Source: Methanothrix sp. (GTDB lineage: Archaea; Halobacteriota; Methanosarcinia; Methanotrichales; Methanotrichaceae). From it: a stretch of 5,055 bases of DNA. The stretch lies in the NCBI GenBank assembly GCA_028688535.1, contig JAQTXY010000183.1, positions 1 to 5,055 of the forward strand, in the 5' to 3' direction. The position numbers and the translations under genes are program-made. The notes below the pieces were generated by a model. That model was not told the origin of the DNA. It made no database searches and saw only the letters and a list, made by a program, of their open reading frames with translations. Below, piece by piece: positions 1-4,841 of this stretch (positions are counted from its first letter, which is position 1; every line of letters begins with the position of its first letter).

Positions 1-314
1 ATGACTCGATCGAGCATGAAATGAGACTGGACGTAATCAGGATACTCGCACCATAAAGTGCCATCGTTATCAAAGGCTGCGATGCGCTCAGATGGTCCAA
101 CGTAGTTAGGATTGCTCAGGTTAGTAACATTTTCCACAAAACTGAGAATAGCAGTTTTTGCCGACCCCTCGGTCCAGGATGGCAGAGGATCTGTGACACC
201 CTGACCGGATGACTCAGATTTTGTGTCGACTATGTTAGATTCAAATGCCAATGCCAATAATGGTATACATGCAAGGGCCAAAACAAATAGCACTAAATAT
301 TTACTAATCTTCAT
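1..314 (-). CDS. Exported HAD-superfamily phosphatase-like hydrolase, N-terminal part (runs off window)
   Basis: Minus-strand reading from the ATG at 314 gives 104 residues with no stop before the window edge. Residues 1-23 form a signal peptide: Lys at 3 and 5, a hydrophobic core, and an ALA cleavage site before FES. Residues 78-88 contain the HAD motif I, AFDNDGTLW. In this superfamily the first Asp (D82) is the phosphoryl-accepting nucleophile and the second (D84) the general acid. The preceding DPLPSW...AILSFVENVT stretch and the EYPDY after the motif resemble secreted HAD phosphatases annotated as haloacid-dehalogenase-like or nonspecific acid phosphatases. The later HAD motifs lie outside the window, so the substrate cannot be told. 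The start is supported by GGTGA at 320-324, five bases upstream of the ATG, and a TATA box further upstream. The gene is divergent from the exported racemase homologue and shares its upstream region. Confidence 0.85.
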   Translation of the reverse strand, partial: MKISKYLVLFVLALACIPLLALAFESNIVDTKSESSGQGVTDPLPSWTEGSAKTAILSFVENVTNLSNPNYVGPSERIAAFDNDGTLWCEYPDYVQSHFMLDRV

Positions 315-367
315 ATTTTTCACCGCACCATTCGATTATTTGCATTTCTTGAGGAACATACTCCCGA

Positions 368-376
368 GATATATTT
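368..376 (-). promoter_or_regulatory. TATA box for the HAD phosphatase gene
   Basis: Read on the minus strand this is AAATATATC, a good archaeal TATA box. It lies about 54 nt upstream of the start codon at 314, which predicts a transcription start near 345 and a leader of about 30 nt carrying the GGTGA site. The assignment rests on sequence and spacing only. Confidence 0.5.
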
Positions 377-448
377 GAAATTTGTGCAGAATAAGATTGA
401 ATGGATATGCAAGAGGTAAGGTCAAAATCTATCCATAAAATATTTAAC

Positions 449-457
449 TTATATAAT
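449..457 (+). promoter_or_regulatory. TATA box for the racemase-family gene
   Basis: The sequence TTATATAAT lies in a very AT-rich stretch. The usual 25-27 nt spacing puts the transcription start near 478-482. That would place the GGAG at 473-476 at or upstream of the 5' end of the mRNA, leaving the GGTGAT at 488-493 as the likely ribosome binding site. About 75 bp separate it from the opposing TATA box, so one regulator could act on both genes. Confidence 0.55.
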
Positions 458-487
458 TATAGATACAAGGTAGGAGAGACCAAACCT

Positions 488-493
488 GGTGAT
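488..493 (+). promoter_or_regulatory. Ribosome binding site deciding the racemase start
   Basis: GGTGAT matches the archaeal SD consensus and ends 4 nt before the ATG at 498. It overlaps the alternative GTG (489) and ATG (492) starts, which therefore could not use it. This favours 498. Confidence 0.6.
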
Positions 494-497
494 GAAA

Positions 498-1313
498 ATG
501 AAATACGCTCTGACTTTCGGAGTTACTATTTTGATATTCTCAGCGCTCTTTGCTGGAACCGTCAATGCAGATAATGAATCCCCTGCAAATGAAACACAAA
601 TGAAGACAATCGGCATCATTGGAGGAGTAAGCTGGGTATCATCAATCGAATATTACCGATTAATGAACGAGATGGCCAATAATGAGCTTGGTGGACTGCA
701 TTCTGCAAAGATCTTGATGTATTCTATTGAATTTGGAGATTTTTCAAAACAGGAACGATTGGCTGAAAAGGGGAACTGGGAACCGCTGAACAAAACTATG
801 ATTGATGCTGCACAAAGGCTCAAGAATGGCGGCGCAGATTTTATTGTAATCGCCTCTAATACAATGAACTCACGTGCTGATGACATTCAAGCGACTGTAA
901 AGATCCCCGTCCTTCATATTGCCGATGCAACCGGCGAAAAGGTGAAGGAGAGCGGAATTAAGAATGTGGCGCTGTTGGGCACGAAATTCACCATGGAGCA
1001 GAACTTCTATCGAGATCGGCTGGAGAAAAAGTACGGACTGCATGTGATTATTCCCAATGAAACCGAACGGGATTACATCAACAGAGTGATATTTGATGAA
1101 TTATGTGCTGAAAAGATCACAAGCGAATCAAGAGAGCGATTCAAGCAGATTATTGATCGTCTTGTGGATGAAGAAGGTGCACAAGGAGTTATACTGGGAT
1201 GTACCGAGATTCCATTGTTGATCAAACAGGATGATGTGATGGTGCCGGTCTTCGACACTACGCAGATACATGCGCACGCAGCGGTGAAATATGCCTTGAA
1301 TAAGACAAAATAG
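498..1313 (+). CDS. Exported aspartate/glutamate racemase family protein with Ser replacing the first catalytic Cys
   Basis: This 271-residue protein belongs to the PLP-independent Asp/Glu (amino-acid) racemase family, whose members invert the alpha-carbon of acidic amino acids with two facing acid/base residues. Residues 1-25 form a signal peptide (Lys2, hydrophobic core, VNA cleavage site before DNE), so it should act outside the cytoplasm; family members are usually cytoplasmic. The enzyme fold starts at residue 36 with KTIGIIGGVSW. The first catalytic motif reads IASNTMN (Ser120), where classical members have CNT and E. coli YgeA, as I recall, has TNT. The His usually following NTM is Asn. 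The second motif, GCTEI (Cys235), is intact, as is the later HAHAAVKYAL end. Length without the signal is normal. The ATG at 498 was chosen from its GGTGAT site; GTG 489 and ATG 492 would add only 2-3 residues. Racemase activity is uncertain because of Ser120; it may be one-directional, altered, or a ligand-binding derivative. Confidence 0.85.
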   Translation: MKYALTFGVTILIFSALFAGTVNADNESPANETQMKTIGIIGGVSWVSSIEYYRLMNEMANNELGGLHSAKILMYSIEFGDFSKQERLAEKGNWEPLNKTMIDAAQRLKNGGADFIVIASNTMNSRADDIQATVKIPVLHIADATGEKVKESGIKNVALLGTKFTMEQNFYRDRLEKKYGLHVIIPNETERDYINRVIFDELCAEKITSESRERFKQIIDRLVDEEGAQGVILGCTEIPLLIKQDDVMVPVFDTTQIHAHAAVKYALNKTK

Positions 1314-1316
1314 TCC

Positions 1317-1391
1317 TTGATGCAGTCGGTCCCGGCATTCGGGCGCGAATTGGTGGAATGAGTGTCCTCCGGGTGGTTCCGGGGGCATCAA
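1317..1391 (+). other. Intergenic segment with nested inverted repeats (possible structured RNA)
   Basis: Just after the racemase stop codon, three nested complementary pairs occur: TTGATGC (1317-1323) with GCATCAA (1385-1391), CCCGG (1331-1335) with CCGGG (1379-1383), and CATTC (1336-1340) with GAATG (1356-1360). The stretch is more GC-rich than its surroundings. It could be a folded 3' UTR, a terminator-like element or a small RNA. There is no poly-T tail, and the pairing includes large internal loops, so this is tentative. Confidence 0.25.
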
Positions 1392-1415
1392 TTTGAAAGG
1401 GGACAACAACCGGGA

Positions 1416-1424
1416 TACATATAT
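1416..1424 (+). promoter_or_regulatory. TATA box for the 68-residue protein gene
   Basis: ACATATATT lies about 30 nt before the ATG at 1452. This spacing predicts a transcription start around 1445-1450 and so an almost leaderless mRNA. No strong SD site precedes the ATG, which agrees with leaderless translation. Confidence 0.45.
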
Positions 1425-1451
1425 TAGATTGGGCAGATATGAGATCATTAC

Positions 1452-1658
1452 ATGTCAATGCTAATTGGAATGATGGTGACTGCCGCAGGGGTTGCTCTGC
1501 TGGGCAAGGTGCTTAAAGAAAGCATCTGGTCTGCGACAAACTCAATGAAAGGTGCTCACAACTCCAGTGGAAGGGTCATTGAAATCGAGGAGTACGAAAT
1601 CATAGATGAAAACCAGAATCGACCATCTGGTGGCTACAAGGTGGAGATCCGCGATTAG
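1452..1658 (+). CDS. Small protein of unknown function with membrane-anchor-like N-terminus
   Basis: This 68-residue protein is not one I recognise. Residues 1-20 are hydrophobic (Met-rich, LIGMMVTAAGVALLG, then Lys), consistent with a single membrane anchor or a short inserted helix. Residues 20-40 are polar with Ser and Asn. The C-terminal third is strongly acidic then mixed (VIEIEEYEIIDENQN, ending in VEIRD), probably facing the cytoplasm or forming a short beta element. A TATA box about 30 nt upstream and the absence of a good SD site suggest a near-leaderless transcript starting at this ATG; Met3, Met7 and Met8 are alternatives. It lies 138 bp downstream of the racemase homologue, with its own promoter, so it need not be in the same operon. 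A T-rich hairpin follows the stop codon. Confidence 0.6.
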   Translation: MSMLIGMMVTAAGVALLGKVLKESIWSATNSMKGAHNSSGRVIEIEEYEIIDENQNRPSGGYKVEIRD

Positions 1659-1670
1659 GACATCGTGGGA

Positions 1671-1688
1671 TGCTTTTTCCAAAAAGCA
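1671..1688 (+). terminator. Short hairpin with T-tract after the 68-residue protein gene
   Basis: TGCTTTTT is followed after two bases by its exact complement AAAAAGCA. The T5 run at 1674-1678, 12 nt after the stop codon, would suit archaeal T-tract termination. The tight loop would open some of the inner A-T pairs. Confidence 0.4.
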
Positions 1689-1732
1689 GTGGGTTGACAG
1701 GGAAGCAATCTTCATCAATCGAGCGGAACATG

Positions 1733-1740
1733 CATATATA
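1733..1740 (+). promoter_or_regulatory. TATA box (with upstream purine/A element) for the 48-residue protein gene
   Basis: CATATATA is preceded by GCGGAACATG, which could serve as a BRE. The predicted transcription start is about 1760, giving a leader of about 10-12 nt that just includes the SD site at 1761-1766. The core TGCATATAT is repeated exactly in front of the beta-propeller gene (3071-3079). Confidence 0.55.
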
Positions 1741-1760
1741 GGTTAATCACTATTAATAAT

Positions 1761-1766
1761 GGTGAT
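1761..1766 (+). promoter_or_regulatory. Ribosome binding site of the 48-residue protein gene
   Basis: GGTGAT, matching the archaeal SD consensus, ends 5 nt before the ATG at 1772. It is one of the best SD sites in the window and strongly supports translation of this small ORF. Confidence 0.6.
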
Positions 1767-1771
1767 TTCCT

Positions 1772-1918
1772 ATGGATGGATTCGCAGCTGCAATCTTATT
1801 CCTATGGGCGCTGAGCATACTGATCCTCTCTGGATGGAAAGGACTGGTTAGATTCGGAGTATCTCTGCCATTGCTAGTTCTAGCCATAGATCGTTTGGCA
1901 TCCTTAAAAATATCGTAG
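1772..1918 (+). CDS. Small hydrophobic membrane protein, 48 residues, unknown function
   Basis: The reading frame from ATG 1772 to TAG 1916-1918 encodes 48 residues that I do not recognise. Residues 3-20 (GFAAAILFLWALSILILS) form a convincing transmembrane helix. A basic turn (GWKGLVR) follows, then a second hydrophobic stretch at about residues 28-40 (FGVSLPLLVLAID) and a short polar tail with Arg and Lys. A two-helix hairpin in the cytoplasmic membrane is likely. The gene is too short for usual ORF thresholds, but it has a TATA box at 1733-1740 and a GGTGAT site 5 nt before the start, a fuller set of expression signals than most genes here. It resembles a small regulatory or accessory subunit, or a toxin-like hydrophobic peptide, but nothing in the sequence tells which. 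AT-rich DNA with T5 runs (1948-1952, 1979-1983) follows and probably terminates it. Confidence 0.6.
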   Translation: MDGFAAAILFLWALSILILSGWKGLVRFGVSLPLLVLAIDRLASLKIS

Positions 1919-1987
1919 AATTATTTATTTCACATAATAACCAATAATTTTTCATATTATCTGCGCCATCGTTTCAAATTTTTATAC

Positions 1988-2010
1988 GGCAGGCGAATTT
2001 TTCGCCTGCC
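1988..2010. terminator. Perfect 10-bp hairpin between convergent units
   Basis: GGCAGGCGAA (1988-1997) and its exact complement (2001-2010) flank a TTT loop. The hairpin lies between the end of the plus-strand 48-residue gene and the end of the minus-strand decarboxylase remnant (stop at 2037). On the plus strand it is followed by ACTATTTTCTTCT. It may act as a bidirectional terminator or mRNA-end stabiliser. Confidence 0.45.
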
Positions 2011-2036
2011 CACTATTTTCTTCTGCCCTTCTGCAA

Positions 2037-2604
2037 TTACAGCCAGCCTTCAGCGATTATTTTGTCCCTGGCAGCCTTAACCACTTTAACCAGCGTATCC
2101 ATGGAATCGGCGTCAACAAATACATTCATGGGGAAGGATTTAAGTGCGTAAATCATGGCATTAGGATCGCTTTCATCACGGTTGTATTCAGTGGGTCTGA
2201 ACCCTGTACTTAAACTGGTATAGGTGAGGTGACAACCGTCGATCAATTGTGTCTTTAGGATAAATGCGCAAGAGGGTGACAAAACCGTTGTCGTTCGGAT
2301 TGACGCATATCATGTCTGCTTCCTGCTGGATGCGCTTTCGCAATTCATGCTGGACTTCCAGTATGCCACCCAGTGAAACTTCATGACCGAAATATTTCAG
2401 AGTGGCCCAACCGGCCGTGGCATAAGAGCCGGATCGGGATACTTCCTGGATATAGTTGCCGGGATTATAGGTGGTACGCTCTTGCAGGTAATCGGAACCG
2501 GGGCGGGACATTAGCCGTTGAAATTCGCCAATATCTTTCACCAAATTGCGGAATCCAACTTGGCTATAGCTAAGGCAAGACAGCTGGCCAGCAGATAGTG
2601 ATGG
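2037..2604 (-). pseudogene. Remnant of a PLP-dependent group II (Glu/Tyr/aromatic amino acid) decarboxylase
   Basis: The upstream frame is open from 2604 and ends at about 2188. It includes LSYSQVGFRN, DIGEFQRLMSRPGSDYLQER, NPGNYIQEVSRSGSYATAGW and VCVNP-like MICVNPNDNGFVTLLRIYP. These resemble the region just after the PLP-binding lysine and the small domain of group II decarboxylases, including the SRSG segment. Near 2240-2258 the homology jumps to another frame, continuing as YTSLSTGFRPTEYNRDESDP, FPMNVFVDADSMDTLVKV and a natural-looking C-terminus ending AEGWL (stop 2037-2039). From the family pattern, some tens of residues are missing between RIYPKD and the YTSLSTGF segment, so there is an internal deletion plus a frameshift. 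The N-terminal catalytic half, with the HK Schiff-base lysine, is absent. It cannot make an active decarboxylase. The substrate of the ancestor (glutamate, tyrosine or another amino acid) cannot be decided. Confidence 0.7.
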
Positions 2605-2944
2605 CTATCTGATAATTTTTTCGCCTCCTCAAATTCCTTCAGGGCCGCCTCGTTGGCATCCTGAATGACGACTTTTTTACCGCCTCAAGCCATGATTAGT
2701 AACTGCCTGCTGTTGGGCCAAAAGGACTGCGAAAGGGTGGGATTGGAATGGGTCAAAATCCTCCGCAAGCTTTTTCGTCAGAAAGACAAATAGCCCACTG
2801 CGGGGGCAGAGATTTTGGCGGATGCTTTCTTTGAAAAAAAAGATCCAGATGGCCCGCACACCAAACCAGCTGATCGCCATTCTGCGCCAGGTCTAGGCTA
2901 CGAATCACCAAATAGACGCCTTGGTCAACGAGCTTAGGGACTTA
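2605..2944 (-). pseudogene. Unidentified decayed coding region in several frames
   Basis: Three minus-strand open stretches in different frames follow each other and read like pieces of one protein. The first, 2941-2753 (62 codons, no start codon), contains LVDQGVYLVIRSLDLAQNGD and WCAGHLDLFF. The second, open to 2677, contains FVFLTKKLAEDFDPFQSHPF and AVLLAQQQAV. The third, 2684-2538, contains VVIQDANEAALKEFEEAKKL and HHYLLASCLALAIAKLD, which looks helical and overlaps the start of the decarboxylase remnant in another frame. Apparent frame changes fall at or near an A8 run (2834-2841) and a T6 run (2673-2678), so decay or sequencing error could both explain them. An in-frame TAA lies at 2942-2944. 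I do not recognise the ancestral family, and it might or might not have been part of the decarboxylase gene. A 67-residue ORF from 2880 is open here, but I would not call it a gene. Confidence 0.35.
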
Positions 2945-3070
2945 CAGAGGAAGTGATTGGGATTTTGTGGAGGATGTTGGATGAATAGCGGGCATGGTGG
3001 GCTCATCAGCCTTGGCAAAAGCTGCTGTTTTCTAGTAGATCTCAAAAATATCGGCATTAATACGGATAAA

Positions 3071-3079
3071 TGCATATAT
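3071..3079 (+). promoter_or_regulatory. TATA box for the beta-propeller gene
   Basis: TGCATATAT lies about 27 nt before the ATG at 3103 and is identical to 1731-1739 before the 48-residue gene. It is preceded by GGATAAA, a plausible BRE. Because it would sit inside any ORF starting at 3070, it argues for a later start. The predicted mRNA begins around 3100, giving a leaderless or nearly leaderless message. Confidence 0.5.
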
Positions 3080-3102
3080 CACTTATGACATTATCCGATG
3101 GG

Positions 3103-4392
3103 ATGAATATGAGCAAAAAAGTCACAGGCTTCTTCTTGATCCTCGGTTTTTCCATCATTATGCTATCATTCTCAAGCAGAGCCGTCCCTCCTCCTATGGA
3201 GGATGCCCCTTACTCAATTCAGGAAACTGCCGAAAATGGTTTCGTAATCGCTGGCACCACTGTATCGGATAAAACATCTTGGACTAATGATGCTAAAATA
3301 TTAAAAATAAATTCTAATGGTGAAGAGGAATGGAATAAAACATTTGGAAGTCCCAACTACGATTCACTCAAATCAATTGCAGTCGTTCAAGGTGACGGAT
3401 ACATTATGACAGGAGAGACTGATTCAGCGGGTTCTAGGAAGCAATGGCTCGTAAAAATAGATCAAAATGGGGCTATGCTATGGAATAAGACCTATGGAAA
3501 CGATTGGAGTAATGGGAAATCAATTCAAGGGACCTCTGACGGAAATTATATCACCATAGGTTATTCAAATAAGTATATTGATTACATACAAATTAATAAT
3601 AAAGATTGGATAGCAAGTGCTATTGATTTTTTATATGCACTCTTTACTGATACAGGTGTTCCTGGTAGGGAGATCTATGAAAGTAATGGGGCTAATCTTT
3701 TGCTCATAAAAGTTGATTCTAATGGAAACATCTTGTGGGACAGAACCTTCCGAAGATCTGGTCATGATTATGGGGTTTCTGTGCATGAGACAGCTGATGC
3801 TGGATATATACTAAGTGGAACAACGAAGATTGATGAGAACCAAAATCACATATGGTTAATAAAGGCAAATTCAAAAGGCGATGAAGAGTGGAGTCGGACA
3901 TTTGGCGGATCCAAATGGAACTCCATACCTGCGGCTTCTATTTTGCAGACATCAGATGGCGGATATATTTTAGCAGGATACACAGACTCCTTCGGTGAAG
4001 GCGGCAGCGATGTTTGGCTTATTAAAGTAGATAACAAGGGCAATGAGATGTGGAATAAGACCTTTGGAGGCAAAGAAGATGATTTTGGAAACGATATTCA
4101 GCTAACGAAGGATGGTGGATTTGTAATAGCGGGAACAACCTATTCTTTTGCTGATAAAGAATTGAATCCAGAACTTTGGGGAGATATTTGGCTCATAAGA
4201 ACCGATGCTTCAGGCAATGAACTCTGGAATCGAACATTTGCAGGTGTAAGTTGGGATGATGCATATTCAGTTCGTGAGGTTAGTGATGGAGGTTTCATAT
4301 TGGCAGGAAGCACAATTGCTAATGGCGGCGATGCATGGATTATTCTGAAGACTGATCTCCAAGGATATGAAGAGTGGAGAAAAACTTATTAA
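3103..4392 (+). CDS. Exported protein of seven beta-propeller-like repeats
   Basis: From ATG 3103 the product has 429 residues; ATG 3109 is two residues shorter, and ATG 3070 adds 11 residues but lies upstream of the likely transcription start. The N-terminus MNMSKK followed by a hydrophobic core and SFSSRA is a signal peptide, so the protein is exported. The rest is seven repeats of the pattern DGG(Y/F)(I/V)LAGTT ... WLIK(V/I)D..GN..WN(K/R)TFGG. Counting from 3070 they lie at about residues 47-98, 99-149, 150-233, 234-288, 289-340, 341-398 and 399-440. Seven copies fit a closed seven-bladed propeller. Repeat 3 carries an insertion of about 35 residues (around 168-208, partly hydrophobic: IASAIDFLYALF). 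Such repeat proteins are common in exported proteins of methanogenic archaea; they generally bind ligands or surfaces, and no enzymatic residues are visible. No anchor or sorting signal follows the last repeat, so it is probably released or loosely cell-bound. Its exact role is unknown. Confidence 0.8.
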   Translation: MNMSKKVTGFFLILGFSIIMLSFSSRAVPPPMEDAPYSIQETAENGFVIAGTTVSDKTSWTNDAKILKINSNGEEEWNKTFGSPNYDSLKSIAVVQGDGYIMTGETDSAGSRKQWLVKIDQNGAMLWNKTYGNDWSNGKSIQGTSDGNYITIGYSNKYIDYIQINNKDWIASAIDFLYALFTDTGVPGREIYESNGANLLLIKVDSNGNILWDRTFRRSGHDYGVSVHETADAGYILSGTTKIDENQNHIWLIKANSKGDEEWSRTFGGSKWNSIPAASILQTSDGGYILAGYTDSFGEGGSDVWLIKVDNKGNEMWNKTFGGKEDDFGNDIQLTKDGGFVIAGTTYSFADKELNPELWGDIWLIRTDASGNELWNRTFAGVSWDDAYSVREVSDGGFILAGSTIANGGDAWIILKTDLQGYEEWRKTY

Positions 4393-4423
4393 GAATGTAA
4401 TAGAAACTATCATGAGGTCATAA

Positions 4424-4528
4424 GTGATCATCAAGCTGAAGGACCGTCATGCAGTGTACTATAACTCAGTTGAAGGTCTAACCGATGCATTCTCTATCGG
4501 GAAGAATATCCAGCTCAAGGAAAACTAA
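4424..4528 (+). CDS. Possible 34-residue small protein of unknown function
   Basis: A GTG at 4424 preceded by GAGGT (4414-4418, 5-nt spacer) opens a 34-codon frame ending at TAA 4526-4528. The product is soluble and mixed-charge: VIIKLKDRHAVYYNSVEGL, then a DAFSIGKNIQLKEN tail. It starts 31 nt after the beta-propeller stop codon, so it could be translated from the same mRNA. I do not recognise it. An in-frame stop directly precedes the GTG, so it is not the visible tail of a longer ORF, though it could be a gene remnant. It is supported only by the SD site and a plausible composition. Confidence 0.3.
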   Translation: MIIKLKDRHAVYYNSVEGLTDAFSIGKNIQLKEN

Positions 4529-4576
4529 AATTAAAAGAAAAACCGATATCAAGTGCTAAAACATGCAGATAAAAAC
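4529..4576 (-). terminator. T-rich terminator region after the tRNA pair
   Basis: Read on the minus strand, the tRNA-Phe gene is followed directly by GTTTTT (4571-4576), then by a second T-rich stretch, GGTTTTTCTTTTAATTTTAG (4527-4546). Oligo-T runs like these are the usual intrinsic termination signals in archaea. Confidence 0.5.
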
Positions 4577-4577
4577 A

Positions 4578-4650
<73 letters not shown>

Positions 4651-4655
4651 TCAAG

Positions 4656-4729
4656 TGGGCCCGACGCGATTCGAACGCATGACCTCCGCCATGTCAAGGC
4701 GACGTCATAACCAGCTAGACCACGGGCCC
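4656..4729 (-). tRNA. tRNA-Val (anticodon GAC)
   Basis: The 74-nt gene has acceptor stem GGGCCCG/CGGGCCC, anticodon stem TCGCC/GGCGG with loop TTGACAT, and T stem ATGCG/CGCGT (one T-G pair) with loop TTCGAAT. The anticodon GAC is at 4695-4693 and reads valine codons GUC and GUU. The discriminator is A (4656), and CCA is not encoded. It precedes tRNA-Phe with only 5 nt between them, so the two are almost certainly processed from one transcript. Confidence 0.93.
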
Positions 4730-4758
4730 GCAAGCACCTTCCCTATCGCCTTCTTGCA

Positions 4759-4765
4759 GATAAAG
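4759..4765 (-). promoter_or_regulatory. Possible TATA box for the tRNA-Val/tRNA-Phe unit
   Basis: Read on the minus strand this is CTTTATC, about 30-36 nt upstream of the tRNA-Val 5' end, the expected position for an archaeal tRNA promoter. The match is only moderate. A further T/A-rich candidate (TTTAAGC) lies near 4787-4793. Confidence 0.35.
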
Positions 4766-4794
4766 TCTTCGGTCCGACTTGGGAATAGCTTAAA

Positions 4795-4841
4795 TGAAAT
4801 TAGGATAGGCCCGGCATCGTACCGGGCCTATCCTAATTTCA
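4795..4841 (-). terminator. Perfect 20-bp inverted repeat at the carB stop codon
   Basis: Positions 4795-4814 and 4822-4841 are exact reverse complements, separated by a 7-nt loop. The carB stop codon (4839-4841) forms one end of the stem. No strong T-tract follows on the minus strand, so it may be a stem-type terminator, an mRNA 3'-end stabiliser or a processing site separating carB from the tRNA genes. It is symmetric, so it could also act on the other strand or be a dispersed repeat. Confidence 0.6.

Noticed and set aside
489..494. GTG 489 and ATG 492 as racemase starts
   Set aside because: They overlap the GGTGAT site that best fits ATG 498; the upstream GGAG probably lies at or before the mRNA start.
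1128..1458. Minus-strand ORFs across the racemase end and downstream gap
   Set aside because: They overlap the confident racemase gene, lack promoter or SD support, and have no recognisable motifs.
2373..2573. Plus-strand 66-codon ORF opposite the decarboxylase remnant
   Set aside because: It is antisense to recognisable decarboxylase motifs and has no SD site or TATA box.
3719..4073. Minus-strand ORFs inside the beta-propeller gene
   Set aside because: They are shadows created by the repeated coding sequence of the propeller gene.
3200..4390. Internal repeats as a possible CRISPR-like or satellite array
   Set aside because: The repetition is at the protein level (propeller blades) with divergent DNA and long variable spacing, inside one ORF.
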